Origin: Aliivibrio finisterrensis
Lineage (GTDB): Bacteria; Pseudomonadota; Gammaproteobacteria; Enterobacterales; Vibrionaceae
Direction of reading: 5' to 3'
NCBI RefSeq assembly: GCF_008933155.1
Contig: NZ_WBVP01000017.1
Span: 1-64,000, forward strand
Length of the DNA: 64,000 nt
Both the position numbers and the translations under genes were made by a program. The stretch's first letter is position 1; each line of letters starts with the position of its first letter. This document shows positions 55,446-64,000 of this stretch, one piece after another. The notes under the pieces were generated by a model, which was not told where the DNA came from, searched no databases, and saw only the letters and a program-made list of their open reading frames with translations.

Positions 55446-57320
55446 TTAAGCAACATAGGTTTTTATGATCACTTGCTCTTGAAGGTTAAACTCAAGTGCA
55501 ACTTCATCACATGCGTGTTGACGAGGGCATTGGTCACAATCTTTTAAAACCTTCTCAGGCAGCAGTGAGCGAGACGTTGGAATAAAGTCTTGCTTCATAA
55601 AGAACTCAGGAACACGAGTCAGTACAAATACTTTCTTAATCGCCATTTCACGAGCTTTCTCAACTAAGTGTTGAACAATCGCTTTACCTTGACCTTGGCT
55701 TTGCCAACCTGCTTCAACACCTAACGAGCGAATCTCAGCTAAACCAGAATCGTATACATATAAAGATGCACAGCCGGTCACTTCTCCGTGATGCTCTGAT
55801 ACAGCAAACGAGCCGATGTCACGCACCAATTCATTACGATTACGGGGTAAGTTCTCACCAAGGCCAGCCCAATACGCAACCATTCCTTCTAATGCATCTA
55901 AATCAGTTAAACGAGCAGGACGTACTTTCACTCCCGTTGAATCACGCTCTTCTAAACGTTTACCTGCTTGCTCTACAGCATAAGCGACCTGCTCTGGTGC
56001 AACACCACCAAGAGCACAACGTTTAGCAAGACAAGATTCAATGGTTAAGATCTGATATACATCTTCCTCTATTACATCAGAGAATGCTTTTAACTCTGCA
56101 ATAGAAAGTTCTTCTAGTGCACACCCTTTCTCTATTGCGCCAACAACAGCAACACCGACAATATGATGCGCCTCACGGAATGGGATGCCTTTGGCTACTA
56201 AATAATCCGCTAATTCTGTTGAGTTTGCATAGCCCTGTTTTGCCGCTTCAAGGGTACGCTCACTATTAATTTTAATGCCTTCAAAGCACAGTGCAGCCAT
56301 TTCAATGCAATCAGACCAGCTGTCTAACGCATCAAATAAGCCTTCTTTATCTTCTTGCATATCCTTGTTATAGGCCAGAGGCAGTGCTTTAACTGTCATC
56401 ATCATGCCAGCCAATGCTCCGTATACACGGCCACATTTACCACGAATAAGCTCTAACGCATCTGGGTTTTTCTTTTGTGGCATTAATGAGGAACCCGAGG
56501 TTACCGTATCTGCCAACTCTATGAAGTTTGATTCACCAGAGTTATAAAAAATCATATCTTCTGCAAGACGAGATAAGTGAACCATTGAGATTGAAGCAAT
56601 CGACATTAACTCCATCACATGGTCACGATCCGACACAGAATCTAGGCTGTTACGCGTTGCACGTTGAAAGCCAAGGTTACGAGCCAGTTTCTCACGATCC
56701 ATTGGATAAGCCGTACCCGCTAAGGCACCAGAGCCTAATGGACAAGTATCTAAACGGTTAACCGCATCTTCAAGACGAGAGTAATCACGTTCAATCATCT
56801 CAACATAAGCTAAACACCAGTGAGCAAATGTTACCGGTTGCGCACGTTGTAAGTGCGTATAGCCAGGCAATACCGTTGCTTGATGTTCGCTTGCGACAGT
56901 AACGAGTTGATTGAGAAGTAAATCAAGAGTACGAAGCAGTTGATGGCCTTGTTGGCGACACCATAATTTTAAATCCGTCGCCACCTGATCATTACGCGAA
57001 CGGCCTGTGTGTAATTTTTTACCTAAATCACCCACTTTACCAATCAGCTGAGTTTCAACCCAGCTATGAATATCTTCCGCATCAGATAATAAAATCTGCT
57101 CTGGATCTTCCATTACTTCAAGCTTAAGTTCATTTAAAGCTAATTCAAGTTTTTGCTGTTCAAGTTCATTAATCACATTGACAGAAAGTAATGCTTTAGA
57201 CCATGCAATAGAGCCGACAATGTCTTGTTCTGCAAGGCGATAATCGATACGAAGTGAATCGTTAAATTGTTTAAATCTTGTGTCTGCTGCTTGACTAAAA
57301 CGTCCGCCCCATAATGCCAT
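55446..57320 (-). CDS. argH: Argininosuccinate lyase fused to an N-acetylglutamate synthase-type GNAT domain
   Basis: The first ~455 residues are argininosuccinate lyase, which splits argininosuccinate to arginine and fumarate: [29 protein letters not shown] and the family signature [11 protein letters not shown] are intact. Residues ~463-624 are a GNAT acetyltransferase ([35 protein letters not shown]) of the short ArgA type. Such ArgH(A) fusions are known from Moritella and vibrios and supply the first and last steps of arginine synthesis in one protein. The 624-residue length confirms fusion. It is separated from argG by 267 bases with a terminator and candidate ARG boxes, so it probably has its own promoter. 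Confidence 0.94.
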   Translation of the reverse strand: MALWGGRFSQAADTRFKQFNDSLRIDYRLAEQDIVGSIAWSKALLSVNVINELEQQKLELALNELKLEVMEDPEQILLSDAEDIHSWVETQLIGKVGDLGKKLHTGRSRNDQVATDLKLWCRQQGHQLLRTLDLLLNQLVTVASEHQATVLPGYTHLQRAQPVTFAHWCLAYVEMIERDYSRLEDAVNRLDTCPLGSGALAGTAYPMDREKLARNLGFQRATRNSLDSVSDRDHVMELMSIASISMVHLSRLAEDMIFYNSGESNFIELADTVTSGSSLMPQKKNPDALELIRGKCGRVYGALAGMMMTVKALPLAYNKDMQEDKEGLFDALDSWSDCIEMAALCFEGIKINSERTLEAAKQGYANSTELADYLVAKGIPFREAHHIVGVAVVGAIEKGCALEELSIAELKAFSDVIEEDVYQILTIESCLAKRCALGGVAPEQVAYAVEQAGKRLEERDSTGVKVRPARLTDLDALEGMVAYWAGLGENLPRNRNELVRDIGSFAVSEHHGEVTGCASLYVYDSGLAEIRSLGVEAGWQSQGQGKAIVQHLVEKAREMAIKKVFVLTRVPEFFMKQDFIPTSRSLLPEKVLKDCDQCPRQHACDEVALEFNLQEQVIIKTYVA

Positions 57321-57429
57321 GGTGTCTCTCCTAAATGCACAGTGCTCACTGCTTTTTGCAAATATTAATTCTGATTCAATTCAGTATTTTTCTTGATAGT
57401 TCAAACTTACGGTAATTCTTGGTAAAAAT

Positions 57430-57464
57430 AAAGGTTTAATTCACTTTATTTACATACTTATTCA
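57430..57464. promoter_or_regulatory. Candidate ARG box pair upstream of argH
   Basis: TACATACTTATTCA (57451-57464) and AAAGGTTTAATTCA (57430-57443) each keep one ATTCA half site of the ArgR consensus and are exactly 21 bases apart, the usual spacing of paired ARG boxes. A single further candidate, TTAATTCTGATTCA, is at 57365-57378. Confidence 0.45.
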
Positions 57465-57501
57465 TCAGTACACACATTACCCTAAGTACTAATGTTTAGA
57501 T

Positions 57502-57544
57502 AAAAAAAATCGAAGCGCATTTAGTTATTAAATGCACTTCGATT
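57502..57544 (-). terminator. argG terminator
   Basis: On the minus strand AATCGAAGTGCATTTA pairs with TAAATGCGCTTCGATT (one G-U pair) over a short loop and is followed by a run of eight T including the end of the stem. It lies about 45 bases after the argG stop and separates argCBG from argH. Confidence 0.85.
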
Positions 57545-57587
57545 AGTGTAAATCAATTTGTTTAAGTATTGTTACTGAACATGAAAA

Positions 57588-58799
57588 TTATTTGCTATTC
57601 AATGCACGAATACGGCTTGATAGTGAGTAAAGACGAATAAAGCCTTCAGCATGACTTTGGTCATACACTTCATCAGCGCCAAACGTTGCAAACTCTTCTG
57701 AGTATAAGCTGTTATCTGAACGCTTTTGAGTGACTGTTGCTTGACCTTTGTAAAGCTTAATCACAACGTCACCATTTACGTCTTGCGCCAACTCTTCTGT
57801 TGCAGCTAGGATAGACTTACACAACGGCGTAAACCAACGACCATCATATACAAGATGAGAAGCTTTAATTCCCAACTCTTCACGAAACTCAAATGAAGCT
57901 TTATCTAAAACCAGTTGCTCTACAGCACGCAATGCTTCATTGATGATGGTTCCACCTGGAGTTTCGTAACAACCACGAGACTTCATGCCTACCAAACGGT
58001 TTTCAACGATATCAATACGACCAACACCGTGCTTAATGCCTTTCTCATTTAGGTAAACAACGACTTCATAAGGCGTCATTGTTTTACCATCAACCGCAAC
58101 AACGGCTCCTTTTTCTACTTTTAAAGAAACCATCTCTGATTCATTGGGTGCTTGCTCTGGATCAACCGTCCACGCCCAACAATCGTCATTTGGTGCATTC
58201 CATGTATCTTCAAGAACACCGCCTTCTGTTGAGATGTGCCATGCATTTGCATCGCGAGAATAAATTTTAGTTAATGATGCTGAGCAAGGGATATTACGCT
58301 CAGCAAGGTAATCTAAACACTCTTCACGGCTAACCAGATCCCACTCACGCCATGGTGCAATCACATGCAGATCAGGGGCAAGTGCAGCAAAAGCGCCTTC
58401 AAAACGAATTTGGTCATTACCTTTACCTGTACAGCCATGGCACAATGCATCGGCTCCTACATTACGTGCAACTTCAACTTGTGCTTTAGCAATAATAGGA
58501 CGTGCCATTGATGTACCAAGTAGATATTTCCCTTCATACAAAGCGCCTGTTTTAAGCGTTGGGTAAATGTATTCAGCAACCATTTCTTCTTTTAGATCAG
58601 CGATATAACATTCAGTAGCACCTGATGCGATGGCTTTTGCTTCAATGCCTTCTAGCTCTTCAGCACCTTGACCAACATCAGCGACAAATGCGATAACTTC
58701 ACAGTGGTAGTTTTCTTTTAACCACGGGATGATCACAGAGGTATCTAGGCCACCTGAGTATGCAACAACAACCTTGTTTACTTTTATTTTCTTGCTCAT
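57588..58799 (-). CDS. argG: Argininosuccinate synthase
   Basis: ArgG joins citrulline and aspartate with ATP to make argininosuccinate. From ATG 58799 (SD AAGGAGA) it has 403 residues. The ATP P-loop is [15 protein letters not shown], with [15 protein letters not shown] and [12 protein letters not shown] further on. It is third in argCBG, about 67 bases after argB. Confidence 0.97.
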   Translation of the reverse strand: MSKKIKVNKVVVAYSGGLDTSVIIPWLKENYHCEVIAFVADVGQGAEELEGIEAKAIASGATECYIADLKEEMVAEYIYPTLKTGALYEGKYLLGTSMARPIIAKAQVEVARNVGADALCHGCTGKGNDQIRFEGAFAALAPDLHVIAPWREWDLVSREECLDYLAERNIPCSASLTKIYSRDANAWHISTEGGVLEDTWNAPNDDCWAWTVDPEQAPNESEMVSLKVEKGAVVAVDGKTMTPYEVVVYLNEKGIKHGVGRIDIVENRLVGMKSRGCYETPGGTIINEALRAVEQLVLDKASFEFREELGIKASHLVYDGRWFTPLCKSILAATEELAQDVNGDVVIKLYKGQATVTQKRSDNSLYSEEFATFGADEVYDQSHAEGFIRLYSLSSRIRALNSK

Positions 58800-58866
58800 T
58801 CTATTCTCCTTGCTCCGCATACTCGCGGCGACTGTATTCTAAAAACTAAAAATTGAAACTCATTGC

Positions 58867-59649
58867 CTACTTAGGCTGAAACTGTGTGCCGATACTGTTA
58901 CCAATAAACAACTCAGCTAATTTTTCTGGCGAGCGCCATGATGCCACCTCTATCGCTCGACCTAACTCTTGTGCCGCTTCTAATGCCGCACGAACTTTCA
59001 CAATCATGCCATCCGTAATCACTTCTTGCTGAATCAATGCTTCTGCTTGCTCTGAATCTAAACTGGTGATCAATTGCTTCTTGCTATCCAATACACCAGC
59101 GACATCTGACAATAAAACGAGATCAGCATCTAATGCCGTTGCCACAGCTACTGCTGCTTGGTCTGCATTAACGTTCATTAATTCGCCTTGTTCGGTAATG
59201 CCAATAGAGCTAATTATTGGGGTAACTTTTGTCGCTAAAATGGCATTTAACACACTTGCATCACCTGCTGTTGCTAAACCAACATTACCTAGCTCAGGAT
59301 TCAGTTGAGTAATATGACATAAACCGCCATCAGCCAAACTCAAACCAATTGCCTTCACTCCACTTTTCATTGCTTGGCCTTGTAGCATTTTATTTGCCGT
59401 TCCAGCCAGAGCACCTGCGATATAGCCAATTTGGTCTTTTGGTGTCACACGCAAACCTTCTTTTTTAATGGTTTCAAGCTGAAGTTTATCCATCAACTCA
59501 TCCACTAAATAACCACCACCATGGACAACGACTAAAGCTCTGTTTGCTTGCTGTTGATAATTTGAAACGGTTTTAAATAATTGTGTTAACGTTTCGGTTG
59601 ATGACAATACCGCGCCACCTAACTTAATCACTAAAGGACGTTGCTTCAT
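58867..59649 (-). CDS. argB: Acetylglutamate kinase
   Basis: ArgB phosphorylates N-acetylglutamate, step two of arginine synthesis. It is of the amino acid kinase fold: [27 protein letters not shown] and [13 protein letters not shown] use ATG 59649 ([12 protein letters not shown], 260 residues) because homologues start near here; ATG 59661 is a possible alternative, and neither has a strong ribosome site. It is 15 bases after argC. Confidence 0.95.
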   Translation of the reverse strand: MKQRPLVIKLGGAVLSSTETLTQLFKTVSNYQQQANRALVVVHGGGYLVDELMDKLQLETIKKEGLRVTPKDQIGYIAGALAGTANKMLQGQAMKSGVKAIGLSLADGGLCHITQLNPELGNVGLATAGDASVLNAILATKVTPIISSIGITEQGELMNVNADQAAVAVATALDADLVLLSDVAGVLDSKKQLITSLDSEQAEALIQQEVITDGMIVKVRAALEAAQELGRAIEVASWRSPEKLAELFIGNSIGTQFQPK

Positions 59650-59664
59650 ACTAAATACCATACT

Positions 59665-60669
59665 TTATATTAAAGACGTTAACATTGGAAAGCCAAAACG
59701 AATATTAATGCATTGCATTGCTTGGCTTGATGCCCCTTTTAATAAATTATCAATCGCAGAGACAACAATTAGATGCTCACCTTGCACTTTCCAACCGATA
59801 TCACAGAAAGGGGTTTTCTCTACCGATTGAATTTTTGGCATTTCATTACCCAATAAACGTACCGCTGCAGCTTGGCCATAACTCTTATCAAAAGCGTGTT
59901 GAATTTCTTTTTCAGTAACGCCTTTTGTTAATTTAGTGGTTATCGTCGCTAAAATTCCACGCTTAAAATTACCAAGATGAGGCGTAAAGATAACATCACA
60001 GCCTAAATGCGCTGCAATTTCAGGTTGGTGACGATGAGTAAATACCCCATAGGGTTGTAGGCTCACTTCACAAAAACTGCTGGCTAAATTCGCTTTACGC
60101 CCTGCACCAGTAACACCACTCGTCGCGTTAATTACCGGCCATTGATTCTTATCTAATAAATCAAATTCAACTAATGGTTTTAATGCTAATTGTGATGCAG
60201 TTGGATAACATCCTGGTACAGCAACCAATTGAGCTTGAGTGATCGCTTCTGCATTCCACTCTGCTAATCCATAAACCGCTTTATCTAGCCATGCTTCATG
60301 CTTATGTTCAAAGCCATAGTATTCAGAATAGAAACCTTCTTGTTGAACGCGAAACGCACCTGACAAATCAAAAACAACACAATCATTCTCTAAAAATGTC
60401 GCGGCTAAATCGTGGCTCACCTCATGTGCTGTCGCAAGCAACACCACATCAGACTCTTTAGCAACTTGAGTAACATCCGATAATGGCTGCAACACATCAT
60501 CAACGATACCTTTTAATGAACCATACAATTCACTAATCGCTTTGCCTTTATCTAAGCTGTTTTCTGATACATACAAACCAGCTAAAGAAAGGTGTGGGTG
60601 CTTAAATATCATCAGTGCTAATTCTGCACCTGTATATCCGCTTGCTCCGATGATGGTTGTTTTCAACAT
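59665..60669 (-). CDS. argC: N-acetyl-gamma-glutamyl-phosphate reductase
   Basis: ArgC reduces acetylglutamyl phosphate to the semialdehyde with NADPH. The 334 residues include the Rossmann start [14 protein letters not shown] and the catalytic Cys in [26 protein letters not shown] carries the conserved His. It is first in argCBG and divergent from argE, with candidate ARG boxes between them. Confidence 0.96.
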   Translation of the reverse strand: MLKTTIIGASGYTGAELALMIFKHPHLSLAGLYVSENSLDKGKAISELYGSLKGIVDDVLQPLSDVTQVAKESDVVLLATAHEVSHDLAATFLENDCVVFDLSGAFRVQQEGFYSEYYGFEHKHEAWLDKAVYGLAEWNAEAITQAQLVAVPGCYPTASQLALKPLVEFDLLDKNQWPVINATSGVTGAGRKANLASSFCEVSLQPYGVFTHRHQPEIAAHLGCDVIFTPHLGNFKRGILATITTKLTKGVTEKEIQHAFDKSYGQAAAVRLLGNEMPKIQSVEKTPFCDIGWKVQGEHLIVVSAIDNLLKGASSQAMQCINIRFGFPMLTSLI

Positions 60670-60773
60670 AATACGTCCGTTTATCTCTTCATCTATTGAA
60701 GGAAAATGCCATTCAAGGTAACTTTAACGTTACACATATTTGATACTGACTTTCCTTTTTATAATTTAGTTTA

Positions 60774-60808
60774 TTCATAAAAATTAAACTAAACTGTATT
60801 TCTATTCA
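60774..60808. promoter_or_regulatory. Candidate ARG box pair between argC and argE
   Basis: TGTATTTCTATTCA (60795-60808) matches the ArgR consensus TGAATnnnnATTCA with one change in the conserved positions. TTCATAAAAATTAA (60774-60787) is a weaker copy exactly 21 bases away. They lie in the divergent argE/argC promoter region, where ArgR acts in E. coli. Confidence 0.6.
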
Positions 60809-60875
60809 CTTTATGTGATTTAATATGTGTTTTACAGGGTTCTATCTTTTGTGTCAACAGTGGATGTATGAATAA

Positions 60876-62012
60876 ATGAAATTTCCAGAATTTAAAGACT
60901 ATTATCAGCAACTCATTTCTACCTCATCGATCAGCTCAACCGATTCAAGTTGGGACGAAGGCAATGCCGAAGTGATCCACAAATTAGCGCAATGGTGTGA
61001 AGACTTGGGCTGTGAAGTTGAGATTGAAGAGATCGAAAAAGGCAAACTAAACTTATTGGCTAAACTTGGCTCAGGAGAAGGTGGTCTATTGTTAGCTGGC
61101 CACACAGATACCGTGCCTTATGACCAAGGTCGTTGGAACTATGAACCTCATGCATTAACCGAAGCTAACGATCGGTTTTATGGTCTTGGTACCGCTGATA
61201 TGAAGGGATTTTTTGCTTTCATCTTAGAGGCAATTAAAAATATCAATTGGAAAGACCAATCAAAACCACTATATATCCTGGCAACCTGTGATGAAGAAAC
61301 CACCATGCTTGGTGCTCGCCACTTTGCATCAAATACCCAAATACAACCGGATTATTGCATTATCGGTGAGCCTACGAGCCTAAAACCGATACGAGGCCAT
61401 AAAGGTCACGTTGCGAATGCGATTCGAGTAACAGGTAAGTCAGGGCATTCTTCTGATCCTGCTCATGGGGTAAACGCCTTAGAGATCATGAATGAGATCA
61501 TGTTTGCATTAATGGGTTTAAAAAATAAACTGGTGAAGGAATATCATAACCCTGGTTTTTCTATCCCATACCCAACACTCAATCTTGGTCATATCCATGG
61601 CGGAGACAGCCCTAACCGAATTTGCGGTTGTTGTGAGTTGCATTATGATGTCCGTCCATTGCCGGGGATCAGCCTTGATGGACTCGACAATATGCTGCGT
61701 GATGCGCTAAAAGAAGTTGAAGCTAAATGGCCGGGGCGGATCGATATCACGCCTCTTCATGAGCCTATTCCTGGTTATGAATGCAGCCCAGACAGCCCAA
61801 TTGTTACAAGTACCGCAGAACTTTGCGGCCAAGAGGTGGAAACCGTGAACTATTGTACCGAGGCTCCTTTCTTACAAGATCTGTGTCCAACGTTAGTTTT
61901 AGGTCCTGGGTCAATTGAACAAGCACACCAACCTGATGAATTCTTAGCATTTTCTTTTATTGACCCAACGATCAATGTATTAAGTAAATTGATGTATAAA
62001 CACTGTTTCTAA
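60876..62012 (+). CDS. argE: Acetylornithine deacetylase
   Basis: ArgE removes acetyl from N-acetylornithine to yield ornithine; it is a zinc peptidase of the M20 family. [13 protein letters not shown] (metal His/Asp), [13 protein letters not shown] and [13 protein letters not shown] (catalytic and bridging Glu) are present, with [20 protein letters not shown] in the dimer lid. The 378 residues are near E. coli ArgE (383). It is divergent from argCBGH and followed by ppc. Confidence 0.95.
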   Translation: MKFPEFKDYYQQLISTSSISSTDSSWDEGNAEVIHKLAQWCEDLGCEVEIEEIEKGKLNLLAKLGSGEGGLLLAGHTDTVPYDQGRWNYEPHALTEANDRFYGLGTADMKGFFAFILEAIKNINWKDQSKPLYILATCDEETTMLGARHFASNTQIQPDYCIIGEPTSLKPIRGHKGHVANAIRVTGKSGHSSDPAHGVNALEIMNEIMFALMGLKNKLVKEYHNPGFSIPYPTLNLGHIHGGDSPNRICGCCELHYDVRPLPGISLDGLDNMLRDALKEVEAKWPGRIDITPLHEPIPGYECSPDSPIVTSTAELCGQEVETVNYCTEAPFLQDLCPTLVLGPGSIEQAHQPDEFLAFSFIDPTINVLSKLMYKHCF

Positions 62013-62109
62013 GCTGAAATAAATTTACAAAAACCGTCAATATCAAAATGAATATTCGATGATCTACGGCAATAATTTGTTTAAAAAGTCATCGTTTATT
62101 CTTCAATAT

Positions 62110-62139
62110 TTGACGAAGCGCCGTAAATTCGGATAGATT
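62110..62139 (+). promoter_or_regulatory. Candidate sigma-70 promoter of ppc
   Basis: TTGACG (62110-62115) and TAGATT (62134-62139) are spaced by 18 bases about 50 bases before the ppc start. The -10 is imperfect. Confidence 0.35.
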
Positions 62140-62191
62140 GGAGTCAGGAAAAAATTTGGATGTAACAAAATTACACGTATAGGAAGTATGT

Positions 62192-64000
62192 ATGAATGAA
62201 AAGTATTCTGCTTTAAAAAGTAATGTCAGCATGTTGGGTCATTTGCTTGGTAATACGATTCGAGACGCACATGGTGAAGAGTTATTAGCAAAAGTTGAAA
62301 CCATTCGTAAGCTGTCTAAAACAGCACGCGCAGGAAGCGATGAAGACCGTAATGCACTGATTGAAGAAATCAAAAGCCTCCCAGATGATCAATTAACGCC
62401 AGTAGCTCGTGCATTCAGTCAATTCCTTAATCTTACCAATATGGCAGAGCAGTACCATACGATTTCACGCCATTGTGAATCACATGTATGCGAACCTGAT
62501 GCGATTAGCACCCTTTTCTCTAAATTAAATCAAAGTGATGTTAGTAAAATAGATACTGCACAAGCGGTTCGTGAACTGAATATTGAACTGGTATTAACAG
62601 CACACCCAACAGAAATTGCCCGTCGTACCATGATCAATAAGTTGGTGAAAATCAACGAATGTTTATCAAAGCTTGAGCTTGGTGATATCTCTTTCTCTGA
62701 GCGTGACAAAACAGAACGTCGCCTTGAACAACTGATTGCACAAGCGTGGCACTCTGATGTTATTCGTCAAGAACGTCCTACACCATTAGATGAAGCTAAA
62801 TGGGGTTTTGCCGTTGTTGAAAACTCTTTATGGCAAGGTATTCCTGATTTCTTACGTGAATTCGACCAGCGTTTAGAAGGCCATTTAGGCGAAGGACTTC
62901 CTATTGATGCTCGTCCTGTCCATATGTCTTCTTGGATGGGAGGGGACCGTGATGGTAACCCATTTGTAACGCACAAAATTACGCGTGAAGTCATGCTTCT
63001 TTCTCGCTGGAAAGCCGCTGATCTTTACCTAAAAGACATTAACGAATTAGTCAGCGAACTTTCAATGGTAAAATGCTCTGATGAGGTGCGTGAACTGGCT
63101 GGCGATGAGCACGAACCTTACCGTGCGATCCTAAAACAACTGCGTGTACTTTTAAGCAATACGTTAGAAAACTTAGACGCACAAATGAAAGGTGAGCTTG
63201 CACCAAATAAAGCCATCTTGACTGATGCAGATCAGCTATGGAACCCGCTATACGCGTGTTACCAATCTTTACATGCTTGTGGTATGGGGATCATTGCAGA
63301 TGGCTCTCTACTGGATACATTACGTCGTGTGAAAGCGTTTGGTGCCCACCTTGTTCGCCTTGATATTCGCCAAGAAAGTACACGTCACTCAGATGTTTTA
63401 TCAGAACTTACTCGCTATTTAGGCATTGGTGATTACGACCAGTGGAGCGAACAAGATAAGATTTCTTTCCTTGTTAATGAACTTAGCTCTAAGCGTCCTC
63501 TTCTTCCTCGTAATTGGGAGCCATCTCCTGACGTTCAAGAAGTAATTGATACCTGTAAAGTCGTGGCTGAGCAATCAAAAGAAGCGTTAGGCTCTTATGT
63601 TATTTCAATGGCTCGTACTGCATCGGATGTATTAGCGGTTCACTTATTACTTCAAGAAGCAGGTTGTCCATTCCGTATGGATGTGTGTCCGCTGTTTGAA
63701 ACTCTGGACGATTTAAACCGCTCTAAAGAAGTAATGGAACAACTGTTCTCTATTGACTGGTATCGTGGATTTATCCAAAACCATCAAATGGTGATGATCG
63801 GTTATTCTGATTCTGCAAAAGATGCTGGTGTAATGTCAGCGGGTTGGGCACAATACAGCGCGATGGAAGCACTCGTTGAAGTGTGTGAGAAAGAGAGCAT
63901 TGAGCTTACTTTATTCCATGGCCGTGGCGGTACTATTGGTCGTGGCGGCGCTCCAGCGCATGCTGCTCTTCTGTCTCAACCACCAAAAAGCTTAAAAGGC
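62192..64000 (+). CDS. ppc: Phosphoenolpyruvate carboxylase (5' part, cut by window end)
   Basis: Ppc carboxylates phosphoenolpyruvate to oxaloacetate, replenishing the TCA cycle and aspartate-family precursors. The ATG at 62192 has AGGAAG six bases upstream. The 603 codons present contain the catalytic His box [40 protein letters not shown] and the glycine-rich loop [12 protein letters not shown]. The normal length is about 880 residues, so the last third lies beyond the window. No frameshift is seen. It follows argE, as I recall in other vibrios and E. coli. Confidence 0.97.
   Translation, partial: MNEKYSALKSNVSMLGHLLGNTIRDAHGEELLAKVETIRKLSKTARAGSDEDRNALIEEIKSLPDDQLTPVARAFSQFLNLTNMAEQYHTISRHCESHVCEPDAISTLFSKLNQSDVSKIDTAQAVRELNIELVLTAHPTEIARRTMINKLVKINECLSKLELGDISFSERDKTERRLEQLIAQAWHSDVIRQERPTPLDEAKWGFAVVENSLWQGIPDFLREFDQRLEGHLGEGLPIDARPVHMSSWMGGDRDGNPFVTHKITREVMLLSRWKAADLYLKDINELVSELSMVKCSDEVRELAGDEHEPYRAILKQLRVLLSNTLENLDAQMKGELAPNKAILTDADQLWNPLYACYQSLHACGMGIIADGSLLDTLRRVKAFGAHLVRLDIRQESTRHSDVLSELTRYLGIGDYDQWSEQDKISFLVNELSSKRPLLPRNWEPSPDVQEVIDTCKVVAEQSKEALGSYVISMARTASDVLAVHLLLQEAGCPFRMDVCPLFETLDDLNRSKEVMEQLFSIDWYRGFIQNHQMVMIGYSDSAKDAGVMSAGWAQYSAMEALVEVCEKESIELTLFHGRGGTIGRGGAPAHAALLSQPPKSLKG

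Noticed and set aside
1-64000. CRISPR arrays, retrons, rRNA or complete tRNA genes
   Set aside because: No regularly spaced repeats, reverse transcriptase gene or rRNA sequence was seen; the only tRNA signal is the truncated tRNA-Met fragment at 1693-1739.

Overview
The window looks like a chromosomal segment of a Vibrionaceae bacterium, most probably an Aliivibrio (Vibrio fischeri-like) species. The DNA is AT-rich with low-GC intergenic regions. Gene order is the conserved gammaproteobacterial one (priA-cytR-ftsN-hslVU; pilMNOPQ-aroKB-damX-dam-rpe-gph-trpS; oxyR next to a peroxiredoxin-glutaredoxin fusion; argE divergent from argCBGH, then ppc). It also has marine-Vibrio traits: an ArgH-GNAT fusion, a DamX with a P-loop ATPase domain, and leuO-acyl-CoA ligase-ilvIH synteny. 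The species assignment is inference from protein similarity and synteny recalled from memory; no search was run.

Left end (1-2490): a tyrosine recombinase gene lies beside a 3' fragment of a tRNA-Met gene, read here as one end of an integrated element whose body lies to the left, outside the window. Right of that att-like site are the old tRNA terminator, a tiny membrane-protein gene and a broken outer-membrane beta-barrel gene. From 2.6 to 9.6 kb come an acyl-CoA synthetase, a small membrane protein, pykF, a GntR/FCD regulator, an unannotated 43-residue membrane protein and a PAS-GGDEF diguanylate cyclase.

9.7-19.8 kb is amino-acid biosynthesis: ilvIH, a second acyl-CoA synthetase, leuO, and metBL divergent from metJ with four tandem Met boxes between them. 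20-30 kb holds a LamB-type porin, a malic enzyme, rpmE, priA, cytR (preceded by a perfect CRP-site consensus), ftsN, hslVU (preceded by a sigma-32-like promoter) and an OsmC-family gene. 30-36.8 kb holds crp, a MITE-like inverted-repeat element, and an arginine-catabolic cluster astC-astA-astD plus a DUF1338 gene, followed by pabA.

36.8-50.8 kb holds trpS, gph, rpe, dam, damX, aroB, aroK, the type IV pilus assembly genes pilQPONM, and divergent mrcA. 50.8-54.3 kb is a peroxide-response module: oxyR, a divergent Prx5-Grx gene with an OxyR-type operator, and a lipoamide-dehydrogenase-like flavoprotein with an odd cysteine-rich tail. 54.4-64 kb holds two small membrane proteins, then the arginine genes argH(A), argG, argB, argC and divergent argE with candidate ARG boxes, and the 5' two thirds of ppc, cut by the window end.

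Most of the window is well-conserved core genome. I found no evident new defence or biosynthetic system. The least explained items are the recombinase/att junction, the MITE-like element at the end of the DUF1338 gene, the DUF1338 protein itself, the hairpins between astC and astA, and the flavoprotein beside oxyR.
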